DNA from: Ideonella sp.
Lineage (GTDB): Bacteria; Pseudomonadota; Gammaproteobacteria; Burkholderiales; Burkholderiaceae_C
NCBI GenBank assembly: GCA_015075165.1
Contig: JABTUY010000003.1
Location: 62,001-126,000, forward strand
Reading direction: 5' to 3'
Length of the DNA stretch: 64,000 nucleotides
The position numbers were made by a program, and so were the translations under genes. The notes beneath the pieces are model-generated. The model made no database searches. It had not been told where the DNA came from and worked only from the letters and a program-made list of their open reading frames with translations. This document shows positions 12,004-20,731 of the stretch, one piece after another. The stretch's first letter is position 1. Each line of letters opens with the position of its first letter.

Positions 12004-12029
12004 ACTGCGGCCCGCTCAGCCGCGCACGC

Positions 12030-13139
12030 ATGCCGATCTCGCCCTCCGAGCTTCACTCGTCGCGCACCGGCGACCCGCTGGCACCGGTGGTGATGCGCTT
12101 CCCCGCCGTCGGCGACCTGGTGCTGCTGACCGTATTGCTCGAAGCGCTGCACCAGCGCTACGGCAAGCCGGTGCACCTGCTCGCCTCGGGTGAGTGGACG
12201 CCGTTGCTGCTGCAGGCCGACCCCGCAGTGTCCGAGCTGCGGCTGGTCTACAGCCGGCGCGCGCCGTACTGGCTGTTGCCGTCGCGCTGGGCCGCACGCC
12301 AGTGGCTGCGCGCACACCGCGGGCCGGTGTACCTGTGCGACCCCGATGTGCATGCCGAGCGCATCGTGCAGGAGGCCGGCTTGCCGGAGGATCGCCTGGT
12401 GCGCGCCTGGAACCACTGGCCCGGCAACGACGTGCACTGGGCCGATTGGTGGCTCGACGTGGCGCAGCTCGATGCCGCATCGGTGCCGGGCCCGGCGCGC
12501 CGGCCCGTCGTGCCGCCGCGGCCGCGCCTGCAGGTGCCGGCCGTGTGGCACGCTCTGACGCAGCAATGGCTGCAGCAGCACGGCCTGCACCAGCAGCCGC
12601 TGGTGCTGCTGCAGCCCGGCCACAAGAAGACGCACAAGCGCGGCCGCATCGGCACGTTGCAGCACGACAAGCACTGGCCGGCCGAGCGTTGGGCGGCGCT
12701 GATCCGCGCCATGCTTGCTGAGCTGCCGCGCGCCGCGGCGCTGGTCTGCGGCTCGTCGCGCGAGGCCGGGCTGGTGCAGCAGATCGTCGACGCAGCCGGC
12801 ACGCCGCCGGCCGGCTCGCGCGTGATCAACGTGGCGGCGCTGCAGCCGACGCTGCAACGGGTGGTGGGCCTGGCGGCGCGCGCGCACAGCATGATCTCGG
12901 TGGACACCGGGCCCGCCCACATCGCTGGTGCGGTCGACTGCCCGCTGGTCGTGCTGTACGGCAGCGCCGGCTGGGGCCGCTGGCTGCCGCGCTCGCCGAG
13001 CGGCAACGTGCAGGCGCTCGGCCCGCGCGCACCGACGCCGGGCGCCGTGGTGATGGACCTCGACGTGCCGGCGGTGCTCGCGTCGTGGCGCGCACTGCGG
13101 CCGCGCGCTACCGCACCCGCGTACGCGCCTGAGGCATGA
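12030..13139 (+). CDS. Glycosyltransferase family 9 (heptosyltransferase-like)
   Basis: Likely transfers heptose from ADP-L-glycero-beta-D-manno-heptose to LPS inner core. It has 369 aa. The N-terminal Rossmann domain begins VVMRFPAVGDLVLLTVLLEAL, the usual GT9 start. The donor-binding half contains a Lys-rich segment (GHKKTHKRGRIGTL), WPAERWAALI, CGSSREAGLVQQI and the diagnostic SVDTGPAHIAGAV. The stop overlaps the hldA start by four bases (ATGA), tying it to the ADP-heptose genes. The acceptor, and hence WaaC versus WaaF versus another core position, cannot be assigned. Confidence 0.85.
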   Translation: MPISPSELHSSRTGDPLAPVVMRFPAVGDLVLLTVLLEALHQRYGKPVHLLASGEWTPLLLQADPAVSELRLVYSRRAPYWLLPSRWAARQWLRAHRGPVYLCDPDVHAERIVQEAGLPEDRLVRAWNHWPGNDVHWADWWLDVAQLDAASVPGPARRPVVPPRPRLQVPAVWHALTQQWLQQHGLHQQPLVLLQPGHKKTHKRGRIGTLQHDKHWPAERWAALIRAMLAELPRAAALVCGSSREAGLVQQIVDAAGTPPAGSRVINVAALQPTLQRVVGLAARAHSMISVDTGPAHIAGAVDCPLVVLYGSAGWGRWLPRSPSGNVQALGPRAPTPGAVVMDLDVPAVLASWRALRPRATAPAYAPEA

Positions 13140-14098
13140 TCGCGCCCACGATGAATGCCGTTGCCGTCGATCGTGCCCGTGTCGAGGCTGCCCGCGTGCT
13201 GGTGGTGGGCGACGCGATGCTCGACCGCTACTGGTTCGGCGCGGTCGACCGCATCTCGCCCGAGGCGCCGGTGCCGGTGGTGCTGGTGCAGCGCGAAGAA
13301 GAGCGCCTGGGCGGCGCGGCCAACGTCGCGCTCAACGTGCGGCGGCTCGGCGCGCAGGCCTCGCTGCTCACCGTGCTCGGCGACGACGAGCCGGCGCGTG
13401 CCGTGACGCGTCTGCTGAAGCATGAGGGCGTGCGCGGCGTGATCGGTCGCGATCCCGCGCTGCGCACGACGATCAAGCTGCGCGTGGTGGGTCGCTCACA
13501 GCAGTTGCTGCGCGTGGACTTCGAGAACCGGCCCGACCACGAGCTGCTGGCGCAGATGCTCGATGAGTTCCGCCGCGTGCTGCCGGCGCACGATGCGGTG
13601 CTGTTCTCCGACTATGGCAAGGGCGGGCTGGCGCACATCGGGCGCATGATCGAGCTCGCGCGCGCAGCCGGCAAACCCGTGCTGGTGGATCCGAAGGGGC
13701 GCGACTTCACGCGCTACGCCGGTGCCAGCGTGATCACCCCCAACCGCGGCGAGCTGGCACAGGCGGCCGGCCCGTGGAGCGACGAGGACGCGTTGACCGC
13801 CATCTCCGCGCGCTTGCGCCGCGAATGCCGGCTCGACGCGCTGCTGCTCACGCGCTCCGAGGAAGGCATGACGCTGTTCGATTCCCAAGGCGCGCTCAGC
13901 GTGCCGGCGCAGGCGCGCCAGGTGTTCGACGTGACCGGCGCCGGCGATACCGTGATCGCGACGATGGCCGCGATGATGGCGGCGGGCCTCGGCGCGCGCG
14001 AGGCGATGCCGATCGCCAACCGTGCCGCCGGCATCGTCGTCAGCCGCTTCGGCACCGCCAGCGTCAGCTACGACGAGCTGTTCGGAGCCGCCGCGTGA
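13136..14098 (+). CDS. hldA: D-glycero-beta-D-manno-heptose-7-phosphate kinase (HldA / RfaE domain I)
   Basis: Phosphorylates heptose 7-phosphate to the 1,7-bisphosphate. It is a PfkB/ribokinase-fold protein of 320 aa. Substrate-binding features include [21 protein letters not shown] at the N terminus and [14 protein letters not shown]; the ATP and anion-hole region [17 protein letters not shown] contains the catalytic Asp. Only the kinase half of E. coli HldE is present; the nucleotidyltransferase half is a separate gene at 15722. It overlaps the GT9 gene and hldD at either end by four bases. Confidence 0.95.
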   Translation: MIAPTMNAVAVDRARVEAARVLVVGDAMLDRYWFGAVDRISPEAPVPVVLVQREEERLGGAANVALNVRRLGAQASLLTVLGDDEPARAVTRLLKHEGVRGVIGRDPALRTTIKLRVVGRSQQLLRVDFENRPDHELLAQMLDEFRRVLPAHDAVLFSDYGKGGLAHIGRMIELARAAGKPVLVDPKGRDFTRYAGASVITPNRGELAQAAGPWSDEDALTAISARLRRECRLDALLLTRSEEGMTLFDSQGALSVPAQARQVFDVTGAGDTVIATMAAMMAAGLGAREAMPIANRAAGIVVSRFGTASVSYDELFGAAA

Positions 14099-15087
14099 GG
14101 CTGGTTGTCACCGGCGCGGCCGGCATGATCGGAGCCAACCTGCTGCACGCGCTGAACGCGCGCGGCATCGACGACATCATCGCGGTCGACGACCTCACCG
14201 ACGGCAGCAAGCACCGCAATCTGCTCGGTGCGCGCTTCGTCGACTACTTCGACCGCAGCGAGTTCTATGCGCGCTTCGCGCGCGGCGAGCTCGGCCGCAT
14301 CGACGCGGTGCTGCACCAGGGCGCCTGCTCCGACACGATGGAGCACAACGGCCAGCTGATGATGGCGCTGAACTACCGCTGCACGAAAGACCTGCTCGAT
14401 GCCTGTCAACAGCAGCGTACGCGGCTGATCTATGCCTCGTCGGCCGCGGTGTACGGCGGCAGCGCGGTATTCCGCGAGTCGCCCGAGCACGAGCGGCCGC
14501 TGAACGTGTACGGCTACTCCAAGCTGCTCACCGACCAGGTGGTGCGCCGTCTGCTGCCCACCGCGCAGGCTCAGGTGGCGGGCCTGCGCTACTTCAACGT
14601 CTACGGACCGCGCGAGCAGCACAAGGGCCGCATGGCGTCGGTGGCGCTGCACCACAGCCAGCAGTTCGCCGCCGACGGGCGCGTCAGGCTGTTCGGCGCG
14701 TACGGCGGCTATGCCGCCGGCGCACAGTCGCGCGATTTCGTGCACGTCGACGACGTGGTGGCGGTGAACCTGTGGTTCCTCGAGCACGGCGGCGCCAGTG
14801 GCGTGTTCAACGTCGGCAGCGGGCGCTCGCAACCGTTCAACGACGTGGCCCACGCGGTGGTCAACGCCTGGCGCGCGCGGCGCGGCGAGGCGGCGCTGCC
14901 GCTCGAGCAGCAGGTGGCCCAGGGGCTGATCGAGTACATCGACTTCCCGGCCGCGCTGGTCGGCAAGTACCAGTGCTTCACGCAGGCCGACCTCGCGGCG
15001 CTGCGCGCTGCCGGCTGCGACCACACCTTCGCCGACGTCGCCAGTGGCGTGCAGCGCTACGTGGAGTGGCTGGCGGTGCAGCCCTGA
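14095..15087 (+). CDS. hldD: ADP-L-glycero-D-manno-heptose 6-epimerase
   Basis: Converts ADP-D-glycero- to ADP-L-glycero-beta-D-manno-heptose, the last step of precursor synthesis. It is an extended SDR of 330 aa with a GTG start at 14095 overlapping the hldA stop (GTGA). The NADP site is [12 protein letters not shown]. The characteristic [12 protein letters not shown] segment, the SDR Tyr-Lys pair in [12 protein letters not shown], and [18 protein letters not shown] match RfaD/HldD. The next gene, gmhA, is on the opposite strand and converges with 6 bases between. Confidence 0.96.
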   Translation: MRLVVTGAAGMIGANLLHALNARGIDDIIAVDDLTDGSKHRNLLGARFVDYFDRSEFYARFARGELGRIDAVLHQGACSDTMEHNGQLMMALNYRCTKDLLDACQQQRTRLIYASSAAVYGGSAVFRESPEHERPLNVYGYSKLLTDQVVRRLLPTAQAQVAGLRYFNVYGPREQHKGRMASVALHHSQQFAADGRVRLFGAYGGYAAGAQSRDFVHVDDVVAVNLWFLEHGGASGVFNVGSGRSQPFNDVAHAVVNAWRARRGEAALPLEQQVAQGLIEYIDFPAALVGKYQCFTQADLAALRAAGCDHTFADVASGVQRYVEWLAVQP

Positions 15088-15093
15088 GACGCT

Positions 15094-15678
15094 CTATCTC
15101 GCGCCGGTGGCCGCCAGGCCCAGTGCCTGTTCCACCAGGCCGCACAGCGTGTGGCCGACGAAGATGTGTGCCTCCTGGATGCGCGCGGTGACCGCGCTCG
15201 GCACGATGATCGGCACGTCGCACAGCGGCGCCAGCTGGCCGCCGTCGCGACCGAGCAGGCCGACCACCGCGATGCCGAGCTCGCGCGCCGCCCGCGTCGC
15301 GCGCAACACGTTGCCCGAGTTGCCCGAGGTCGAGATCGCCACCAGCACATCGTCGCGGCGGCCCAGGCCGCGCAACTGGCGTTCGAACACCTGATCGAAG
15401 GCGTAGTCGTTGGCGATGCAGGTCAGCGCCGAGCTGTCGGTCGACAGTGCAAGCGCGGCCAGCGGCCGGCGATCGTCGACGAAGCGGCCGGTGAACTCGG
15501 CTGCCAGGTGCTGACTGTCGGCCGCCGAGCCGCCGTTGCCGCAGAACATAATCTTGCCGCCGCTGCGCAGCGCCGCGCTCATCGTGTCGGCCGCGCGTTG
15601 CACGCCAGGGCCCAGCACATCGAGCCGTGCGAACAGCTCGCGGTGTGCGGCCAGTTGTTCACCGAAGAGTAGACTCAC
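15094..15678 (-). CDS. gmhA: Phosphoheptose isomerase GmhA
   Basis: Isomerises sedoheptulose 7-phosphate to D-glycero-D-manno-heptose 7-phosphate, the first step of the pathway. It is a SIS-domain protein with CGNGGSAADSQHLAAEFTGRF near the N terminus and AISTSGNSGNVLRA in the middle. GTG 15678 is chosen because GGGAG lies 5 bases upstream and the resulting 194 aa matches the family; ATG 15720 would add 14 unrelated residues. The gene is inverted relative to the rest of the heptose locus and is divergent from hldC, with a gap of only about 40 bases. Confidence 0.92.
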   Translation of the reverse strand: MSLLFGEQLAAHRELFARLDVLGPGVQRAADTMSAALRSGGKIMFCGNGGSAADSQHLAAEFTGRFVDDRRPLAALALSTDSSALTCIANDYAFDQVFERQLRGLGRRDDVLVAISTSGNSGNVLRATRAARELGIAVVGLLGRDGGQLAPLCDVPIIVPSAVTARIQEAHIFVGHTLCGLVEQALGLAATGAR

Positions 15679-15721
15679 TCGTTCTCCCGCTTCGGGCACC
15701 GAGCCCGCCAACCCACGCATT

Positions 15722-16195
15722 GTGCCGTCAGCCGAATCGCCCAAATTGCTGAGCCCGCAGCAACTGCCATGCATGGCGTGGCCACGGCCGCTGGTGTTCA
15801 CCAATGGCGTGTTCGACGTGCTGCACCGGGGCCATGTCAGCTACCTGGCGCAGGCGAGGGCGCTCGGCGCGGCGCTGCTGGTCGGCGTGAACAGCGACGC
15901 GTCGGCGCGCGCCCTCGGCAAGGGCCCCGACCGGCCGTTGAACCGCGAGGACGACCGCGCGCTGGTGATCGCGGCGTTGCAGGCGGTGGACTTCGCCGTG
16001 CTGTTCGACGAGCCCACGCCGTGCGAGCTGATCGAGCGCGTGCGTCCCGATGTCTACGTGAAGGGCGGCGACTACGACGTCGAGCGGCTGCGCGAGACGG
16101 CGCTGGTGCGCAGCTGGGGCGGCCGCGCGGTGGCGATTCCGTTCGTGCAAGGTTACTCGACCACGCAACTGGTCGAGCGCATCCGCGGCGGCTGA
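15722..16195 (+). CDS. hldC: D-glycero-beta-D-manno-heptose 1-phosphate adenylyltransferase (RfaE domain II)
   Basis: Transfers AMP from ATP to heptose 1-phosphate. It is a 157-aa nucleotidyltransferase; LVFTNGVFDVLHRGHVSYL holds the HxGH ATP-binding motif, and RPDVYVKGGDYDVERL and STTQLVERI follow. GTG 15722 was preferred over ATG 15773 because the extra segment (SPKLLSPQQL) resembles the N-terminal extension usual in stand-alone homologues, but neither start has a strong ribosome site. It overlaps gmhB at its stop (TGATG). With hldA it replaces the fused HldE of enteric bacteria. Confidence 0.9.
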   Translation: MPSAESPKLLSPQQLPCMAWPRPLVFTNGVFDVLHRGHVSYLAQARALGAALLVGVNSDASARALGKGPDRPLNREDDRALVIAALQAVDFAVLFDEPTPCELIERVRPDVYVKGGDYDVERLRETALVRSWGGRAVAIPFVQGYSTTQLVERIRGG

Positions 16196-16794
16196 TGGCC
16201 GGCAGCGAGCGGGTCGGTGCGCCGGCGCGCGCGGTCCTTCTCGACCGCGACGGCGTGATCGTGATCGATCATGGCTACGTCCACCGGATCGAAGACCTGG
16301 CCTTCGTGCCCGGCACGGTGTCGGCATTGCATGGGCTGCAGGCCGGCGGCTGGCGGCTGGTGGTGGTCACCAACCAGAGCGGCATCGCGCGCGGCCTGTA
16401 TTCGCAAGACGACTACGCGCGCTTCACCGCTGCGATGATCGCTGCGCTGGGCGCTGCCGGCGTTCGGCTCGATGCGGTGCTGCACTGTCCGCACCTGCCC
16501 GATGCCGCGGTTGCTGCCTACCGGCTCGCCTGCGATTGCCGCAAGCCCGCACCCGGCATGCTGCTGCGCGCCGCGCGCGACCTCAACCTCGACCTGTCGG
16601 CCAGCGTGATGGTCGGCGACCGGCTGAGCGACGTGCAGGCCGGTCGCGCGGCCGGCGTCGGCCGCTGTTGGCTGGTGCGCAGCGGCCATGCGCTGGCGGC
16701 GCATGAAGCCGCGCAGGCCGATGCGGTGCACGCCGACCTCGCCGCCTGCGCCGACGCGCTGTTGTCGCGTCCCCCACACAGGCGGGGCTCGTAG
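16195..16794 (+). CDS. gmhB: D-glycero-beta-D-manno-heptose-1,7-bisphosphate 7-phosphatase
   Basis: HAD-superfamily phosphatase removing the 7-phosphate. It has 199 aa. Motif I is LLDRDGVI with the nucleophile and acid/base Asp, motif II is VVTNQSGIARG, and motif IV is VGDRLSDVQAGRAAG. A zinc-binding insert shows as CPHLPD and CDCRKP (CxH and CxC). The ATG overlaps the hldC stop (TGATG). Together with hldA, hldC, hldD and gmhA it completes ADP-heptose synthesis within 3.7 kb. Confidence 0.94.
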   Translation: MAGSERVGAPARAVLLDRDGVIVIDHGYVHRIEDLAFVPGTVSALHGLQAGGWRLVVVTNQSGIARGLYSQDDYARFTAAMIAALGAAGVRLDAVLHCPHLPDAAVAAYRLACDCRKPAPGMLLRAARDLNLDLSASVMVGDRLSDVQAGRAAGVGRCWLVRSGHALAAHEAAQADAVHADLAACADALLSRPPHRRGS

Positions 16795-16845
16795 CGGGTG
16801 AACTAGGGGCAGTTCTCGAGTCGTGCGCGGGCGCTGCTGGCTACC

Positions 16846-17712
16846 ATGCCACCAACGCAACAACGCACTGCACGCTCAGCCCGACGCGATATGCCGCGCC
16901 CGCACAAGACGCCCGCCAAGCTCGCCGTTGCGACGGGCGCAGCGCCGCCCGCATCGCCCCCCCCGAGCCCCTGGCTGATGCTGATGGAAGCGCGCGCGCC
17001 GTGGGAGCTGGCGGCGCTGGTCGCGGCGTCACCGTGGTTGGGCAGGCTGCCCGATGGCGATGGCCATCCGGTGCTGGTGTTCCCGGGGTTGGCCGCTTCC
17101 GACTTCAGCACGGTACTGCTGCGACGCTTCCTGCGCCAGCGCGGGCACTGGGTGCACGGCTGGAAGCAGGGCTTCAACTTCGGGCCGCGCCATGGGGTGC
17201 TGAACGCAACGCGCCAGCGGCTGCGGCTGCTCGCCGAACGCCACGCATGCAAGCTCAGCCTGGTGGGCTGGAGCTTGGGTGGCGTCTATGCGCGCGAGCT
17301 GGCCAAGGAAATGCCCGACCTGGTGCGCTGCGTCGTCACCCTCGGCTCTCCGTTTGCCGGGCATCCACGCGGCACGAACGCGTGGCGCGTGTATGAACTG
17401 CTCAGCGGCCAATCGGTGCAAGATGACCCTGCGCTGCACCAGCAGTTGCGCAGCGCGCCGCCGGTGCCCACCACCTCGATCCTGTCGCGCACCGATGGCG
17501 TCGTGGGCTGGCAGTGCAGTGTCAACGAACTGCTGCCGCACACCGAGAACATCGAGATCCCGGCCAGCCATGTCGGCATGGCGATGAACCCGCTGGCGCT
17601 GTACGCGCTGGCCGACCGTCTGCGGCAGGACCCATCGCGCTGGCAGCGCTTCGACACCAACGGCGCCAGGCGCTGGTTCTTCCGCCACTCGAGCACAACG
17701 GCCTCCATCTGA
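16846..17712 (+). CDS. Alpha/beta hydrolase, lipase-like
   Basis: A 288-aa protein (244 to 273 if a later start is used, for example ATG 16891). The nucleophile elbow is LVGWSLGGVYARELA with Ser as likely catalytic residue; a downstream SHVGMAMNP gives a candidate catalytic His, and TDGVVGWQ may lie near the acid. HPVLVFPGLAASDFSTVLLR resembles the first strand and oxyanion region of lipase-like hydrolases. No secretion signal is clear: the N terminus is basic and Pro/Ala-rich. Substrate is unknown. It stands alone between gmhB and the FNR-type regulator. Confidence 0.75.
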   Translation: MPPTQQRTARSARRDMPRPHKTPAKLAVATGAAPPASPPPSPWLMLMEARAPWELAALVAASPWLGRLPDGDGHPVLVFPGLAASDFSTVLLRRFLRQRGHWVHGWKQGFNFGPRHGVLNATRQRLRLLAERHACKLSLVGWSLGGVYARELAKEMPDLVRCVVTLGSPFAGHPRGTNAWRVYELLSGQSVQDDPALHQQLRSAPPVPTTSILSRTDGVVGWQCSVNELLPHTENIEIPASHVGMAMNPLALYALADRLRQDPSRWQRFDTNGARRWFFRHSSTTASI

Positions 17713-17788
17713 AAGAGGCGCGGGGTCCGGCGCCAGATCCGCCCCGGTTGTTGTCATCTGTTGCCGAACGACGCTGACCGTTCATCGG

Positions 17789-17802
17789 GCGACCCGGGTC
17801 GC
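17789..17802. promoter_or_regulatory. Perfect 14-base palindrome upstream of the FNR-type regulator
   Basis: GCGACCCGGGTCGC reads the same on both strands and lies 59 bases before the ATG at 17862. It does not resemble the FNR/CRP-type half site TTGAT, so if it is an operator another protein is likely to bind it. Confidence 0.35.
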
Positions 17803-17861
17803 TGCCTAGAGTCTTGCTCGAAATCAAACGCAAACGCGACAGACGCGAAACGGACTCCACG

Positions 17862-18635
17862 ATGAACATGCAAACGGCGCTGCGGTCAGTTCCCCCGACG
17901 TCCCCGATGGTGCGTGGCGCCGCCCGCCTCGAGGCGTCCGACAGTTGTCAACAGATTGCGCTGCCGAGCTTCGCGGCGGTCGAATCCGCCATGCCTTGGA
18001 CGGCGCGGCGCCTGCGCCGCGGTGCCTATCTGTACCGCGCCGGCATGCCGTCGACCGCGCTGTATGTCGTGCGCTTCGGTTGCCTGAAGTCGTCGCTGGC
18101 AGCCGATGACGGCGACGAGCGCGTGCTCGACTTCCCGATGCGGGGCGACCTGCTCGGCGCCGACGCATTGGCCGGCCAGCCCTGCGCCACCGACGTACAG
18201 GCGCTCGAAGACAGTGAGGTGCTGGTGCTGCCGGTCAGCGACTTCGAAAGCGCGTGCTCCCGCACGCCGGGTCTGCGCCAGGATCTGTACCGCCACTTCG
18301 GCACCACGCTGCGCAAGGAGCGCGAACACTTGATGCGGCTGGGTGGCATGCGTGCCGGGCAGCGGTTGGCGCGCTTTCTGCTGGAGCTGTCCGACCGCTT
18401 CGCCGCGTTCGGCTACTCGCCGCGCGTGTTCAACCTGCGCATGAGCCGCGCCGAGATCGGTTCGTACCTCGGCCTGACGCTGGAGAGCGTGAGCCGTCTG
18501 TTCTCGCGCTTGAAAGACGACGGGTTGATCCGCGTCGACCTGCGCAAGATCGAGCTGCTGGAAGTGGCTGCGCTGCGCGCGATCGCCGCCGGGCACGAGC
18601 TACCGCACGAGGTCGCGTCCGGCGCGGTAGCCTGA
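17862..18635 (+). CDS. CRP/FNR-family transcriptional regulator
   Basis: A 257-aa regulator: a cyclic-nucleotide-binding-type beta barrel (about 50-150, GAYLYRAGMPSTALYVVRFG), a dimerisation helix and a C-terminal winged helix. The HTH SRAEIGSYLGLTLESVSRLF keeps the E-SR pattern of FNR, so it should recognise TTGAT-like half sites. The N-terminal four-Cys [4Fe-4S] cluster set of FNR is absent; only isolated Cys residues are seen (SDSCQQI and GQPCATD). Oxygen sensing by the FNR mechanism is therefore unlikely. The adjacent gene on the opposite strand is the hybrid kinase. Confidence 0.88.
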   Translation: MNMQTALRSVPPTSPMVRGAARLEASDSCQQIALPSFAAVESAMPWTARRLRRGAYLYRAGMPSTALYVVRFGCLKSSLAADDGDERVLDFPMRGDLLGADALAGQPCATDVQALEDSEVLVLPVSDFESACSRTPGLRQDLYRHFGTTLRKEREHLMRLGGMRAGQRLARFLLELSDRFAAFGYSPRVFNLRMSRAEIGSYLGLTLESVSRLFSRLKDDGLIRVDLRKIELLEVAALRAIAAGHELPHEVASGAVA

Positions 18636-18672
18636 GCCCGCGGGCCGCGGCGGCACAGCGCCACCCGGCGCG

Positions 18673-20670
18673 TCAGGCGTCGAGCGCCATGCGCACCGCG
18701 CGCGCCAGGTCGTCGCGCGAGTACGGCTTGGTGAGCAGCGCGATGCGGTCGACGTCGCCGTCCAGGCCCGAGAGTGCATCGCGCGGGTAACCCGACGCGA
18801 GCAGCACGCGCAAGCCCGGTACCTGCCGCAACGCCTGCTGCGCCAGTTGCGCTCCGCTGGTGCCGCCAGGCAACACCACGTCGGAAAACACGAGATCGAA
18901 GCCGGGGTCGTCGCGCAGCAGCGCGAGCGCCTGCGCCGCATCGGCGACCTCGACCACGGTGTAGCCCGTCGCCTCGAGGAAGATGGTGGCCAGCAACCGC
19001 ACGTCGGCGTCGTCCTCGACCACCAACACGCGCTCGTGCCCCAGCGGCCGGCTGACCGCGGCCGCGGCGGTAGCCGCGGCGGTTGGTTGCGCGCGCGGCA
19101 GGTAAAGCTTGAAGGTGCTGCCGTGGCCGGGTTCGCTGTACACGGCCACGCCGCCGCCGGTCTGCTTCACGAAGCCGTAGACCATCGCCAGCCCGAGCCC
19201 GCTGCCGCGCCCGTCCTTCGTGGTGAAGAACGGCTCGAAGACATGGCGCAGCACCTGCGCATCCATGCCGTGGCCGGTGTCGGTCACCGAGATCAGCACG
19301 TAGGGCCCGGGTTTCAGCTCGCGGGCGTCGAGCGGATCGTCGACCGCGACCGACACCGCCTCGGCCTGCACCGTCAACCGGCCGCCGTGCGGCATCGCAT
19401 CGCGCGCGTTCAGCGCCAGGTTCAGCAGCGCCGTTTCGAGCAGGCCCGGATCGGTGAGCAGCACGAGATCGGGATCGTCGGCGCGGATCGCGAGCTGGAT
19501 CGATTCGCCGAAGGTGCGGGCGAGCAGATCGCTCCAGCCGCGCAGGAACTCGGCCACCGGCACCGCCTTCGGCGCCAGCGGCTGCTTGCGCGCGAATGTG
19601 AGCAGTTTGCGCGTCAGATCGGCCCCGCGCTGCGCGGCGCGAGCCGCGTTGGCGGCGTACTTCAAGGCGCGCGGCTCACCTTGCAGCAGATCGTCGAGCA
19701 ACTGAAGGTTGCCGAGCACGACGGTGAGGATGTTGTTGAAATCGTGCGCCACGCCGCCGGTGAGCTGGCCCAGCGCCTCGAGCTTCTGCCCCTGGGCGAG
19801 GCGCTCTTCGCCTTGCTGGCGCTCGAGCACCACCGTCAGCAGGTGGGCCACCGCGGTCAGCAGGCTCACTTCATCGTGCGAGACGCGCATCACCTCGCGG
19901 CTGCGCACGGTGAGTACGCCCACCGTCTGGTCGCGAAGCTGCAACGGCACCGCCAATGCGCTGCGATGCCCGGCGACGCGCGTCAGCGGCTCGTCACGCC
20001 AGCGCGGGTCGGCCTGCAGGTCTTCGACGACCAGCGGCGTGCCGCTGGCGGCGACGAAGCCGGTCAGCGTGCGCAGGTCGTTGGCGGCAGGCTCGGCCGC
20101 CACATCCGGCGGCAGTCCGAACGCGGCACGAACGCGAAACTCGCGCCGATCGCGCGACAGCATGAACAACTCGCTGGCATCGCAGTCGAATGCCGCCACC
20201 AGCAACTCGGGCGTTCGCTGCACCACCTGCTCGAGATCGGGTGTGGTGAAGGCCTCCTGCGTGTAGCGCCGCACCACCTCCTGGTAGCGCGCGTGCTTGA
20301 ACGCTTCGCGGCCGCGGCGCGTGGGCGACAGGTCGCGCACGAAGGCGGCGGCCCGCCCGCCGGCGAGCGGCGACAGGCCGACCTCGATCGGAAACTCGCT
20401 GCCGTCGCGGCGCTGCCCGATCAGGCTCATGCCGGTACCCATCGGGCGCGACGACGCGTTGGCCATGAAGTGGCCGCGATGGCGTTCGTGCACCGCGCGG
20501 TAGCGAGTCGGCAGCAGCCCTTCGATCGACAAGCCGTCGAGCCCGCCGGCGTCGTAGCCGAACATCACCTCGGCGCGACGATTGACGCGCACGATGCGAC
20601 CTCGATCGTCGGTCACCACGATGCCGTCGGGCGACGCATCGCAGAGTTGGCGATAGAGGCTTTCGGCCAT
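18673..20670 (-). CDS. Hybrid sensor histidine kinase (PAS-GAF-HisKA-HATPase-REC)
   Basis: A 665-aa soluble kinase with no membrane segment. The PAS domain (1-115, SPDGIVVTDDRGRIVRVNRRAE) is followed by a GAF domain (about 150-290, ending near RQQGEERL). The dimerisation helix carries the phospho-accepting His in GGVAHDFNNILT (about 320). The ATP lid contains NLALNARDAM and TGHGMD, and the C-terminal receiver domain (about 545-665) has its Asp in LVFSDVVLP. ATG 20670 is preferred; GTG 20751 would overlap the regulator gene. The kinase follows the response-regulator gene by 61 bases, so they probably work together. The signal is unknown. Confidence 0.9.
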   Translation of the reverse strand: MAESLYRQLCDASPDGIVVTDDRGRIVRVNRRAEVMFGYDAGGLDGLSIEGLLPTRYRAVHERHRGHFMANASSRPMGTGMSLIGQRRDGSEFPIEVGLSPLAGGRAAAFVRDLSPTRRGREAFKHARYQEVVRRYTQEAFTTPDLEQVVQRTPELLVAAFDCDASELFMLSRDRREFRVRAAFGLPPDVAAEPAANDLRTLTGFVAASGTPLVVEDLQADPRWRDEPLTRVAGHRSALAVPLQLRDQTVGVLTVRSREVMRVSHDEVSLLTAVAHLLTVVLERQQGEERLAQGQKLEALGQLTGGVAHDFNNILTVVLGNLQLLDDLLQGEPRALKYAANAARAAQRGADLTRKLLTFARKQPLAPKAVPVAEFLRGWSDLLARTFGESIQLAIRADDPDLVLLTDPGLLETALLNLALNARDAMPHGGRLTVQAEAVSVAVDDPLDARELKPGPYVLISVTDTGHGMDAQVLRHVFEPFFTTKDGRGSGLGLAMVYGFVKQTGGGVAVYSEPGHGSTFKLYLPRAQPTAAATAAAAVSRPLGHERVLVVEDDADVRLLATIFLEATGYTVVEVADAAQALALLRDDPGFDLVFSDVVLPGGTSGAQLAQQALRQVPGLRVLLASGYPRDALSGLDGDVDRIALLTKPYSRDDLARAVRMALDA

Positions 20671-20731
20671 CACGCCACCGTACAAGGCGCTGCCGGGCGC
20701 CACGGCTCGCGGGGTGCGCCGACGCGAGTGC

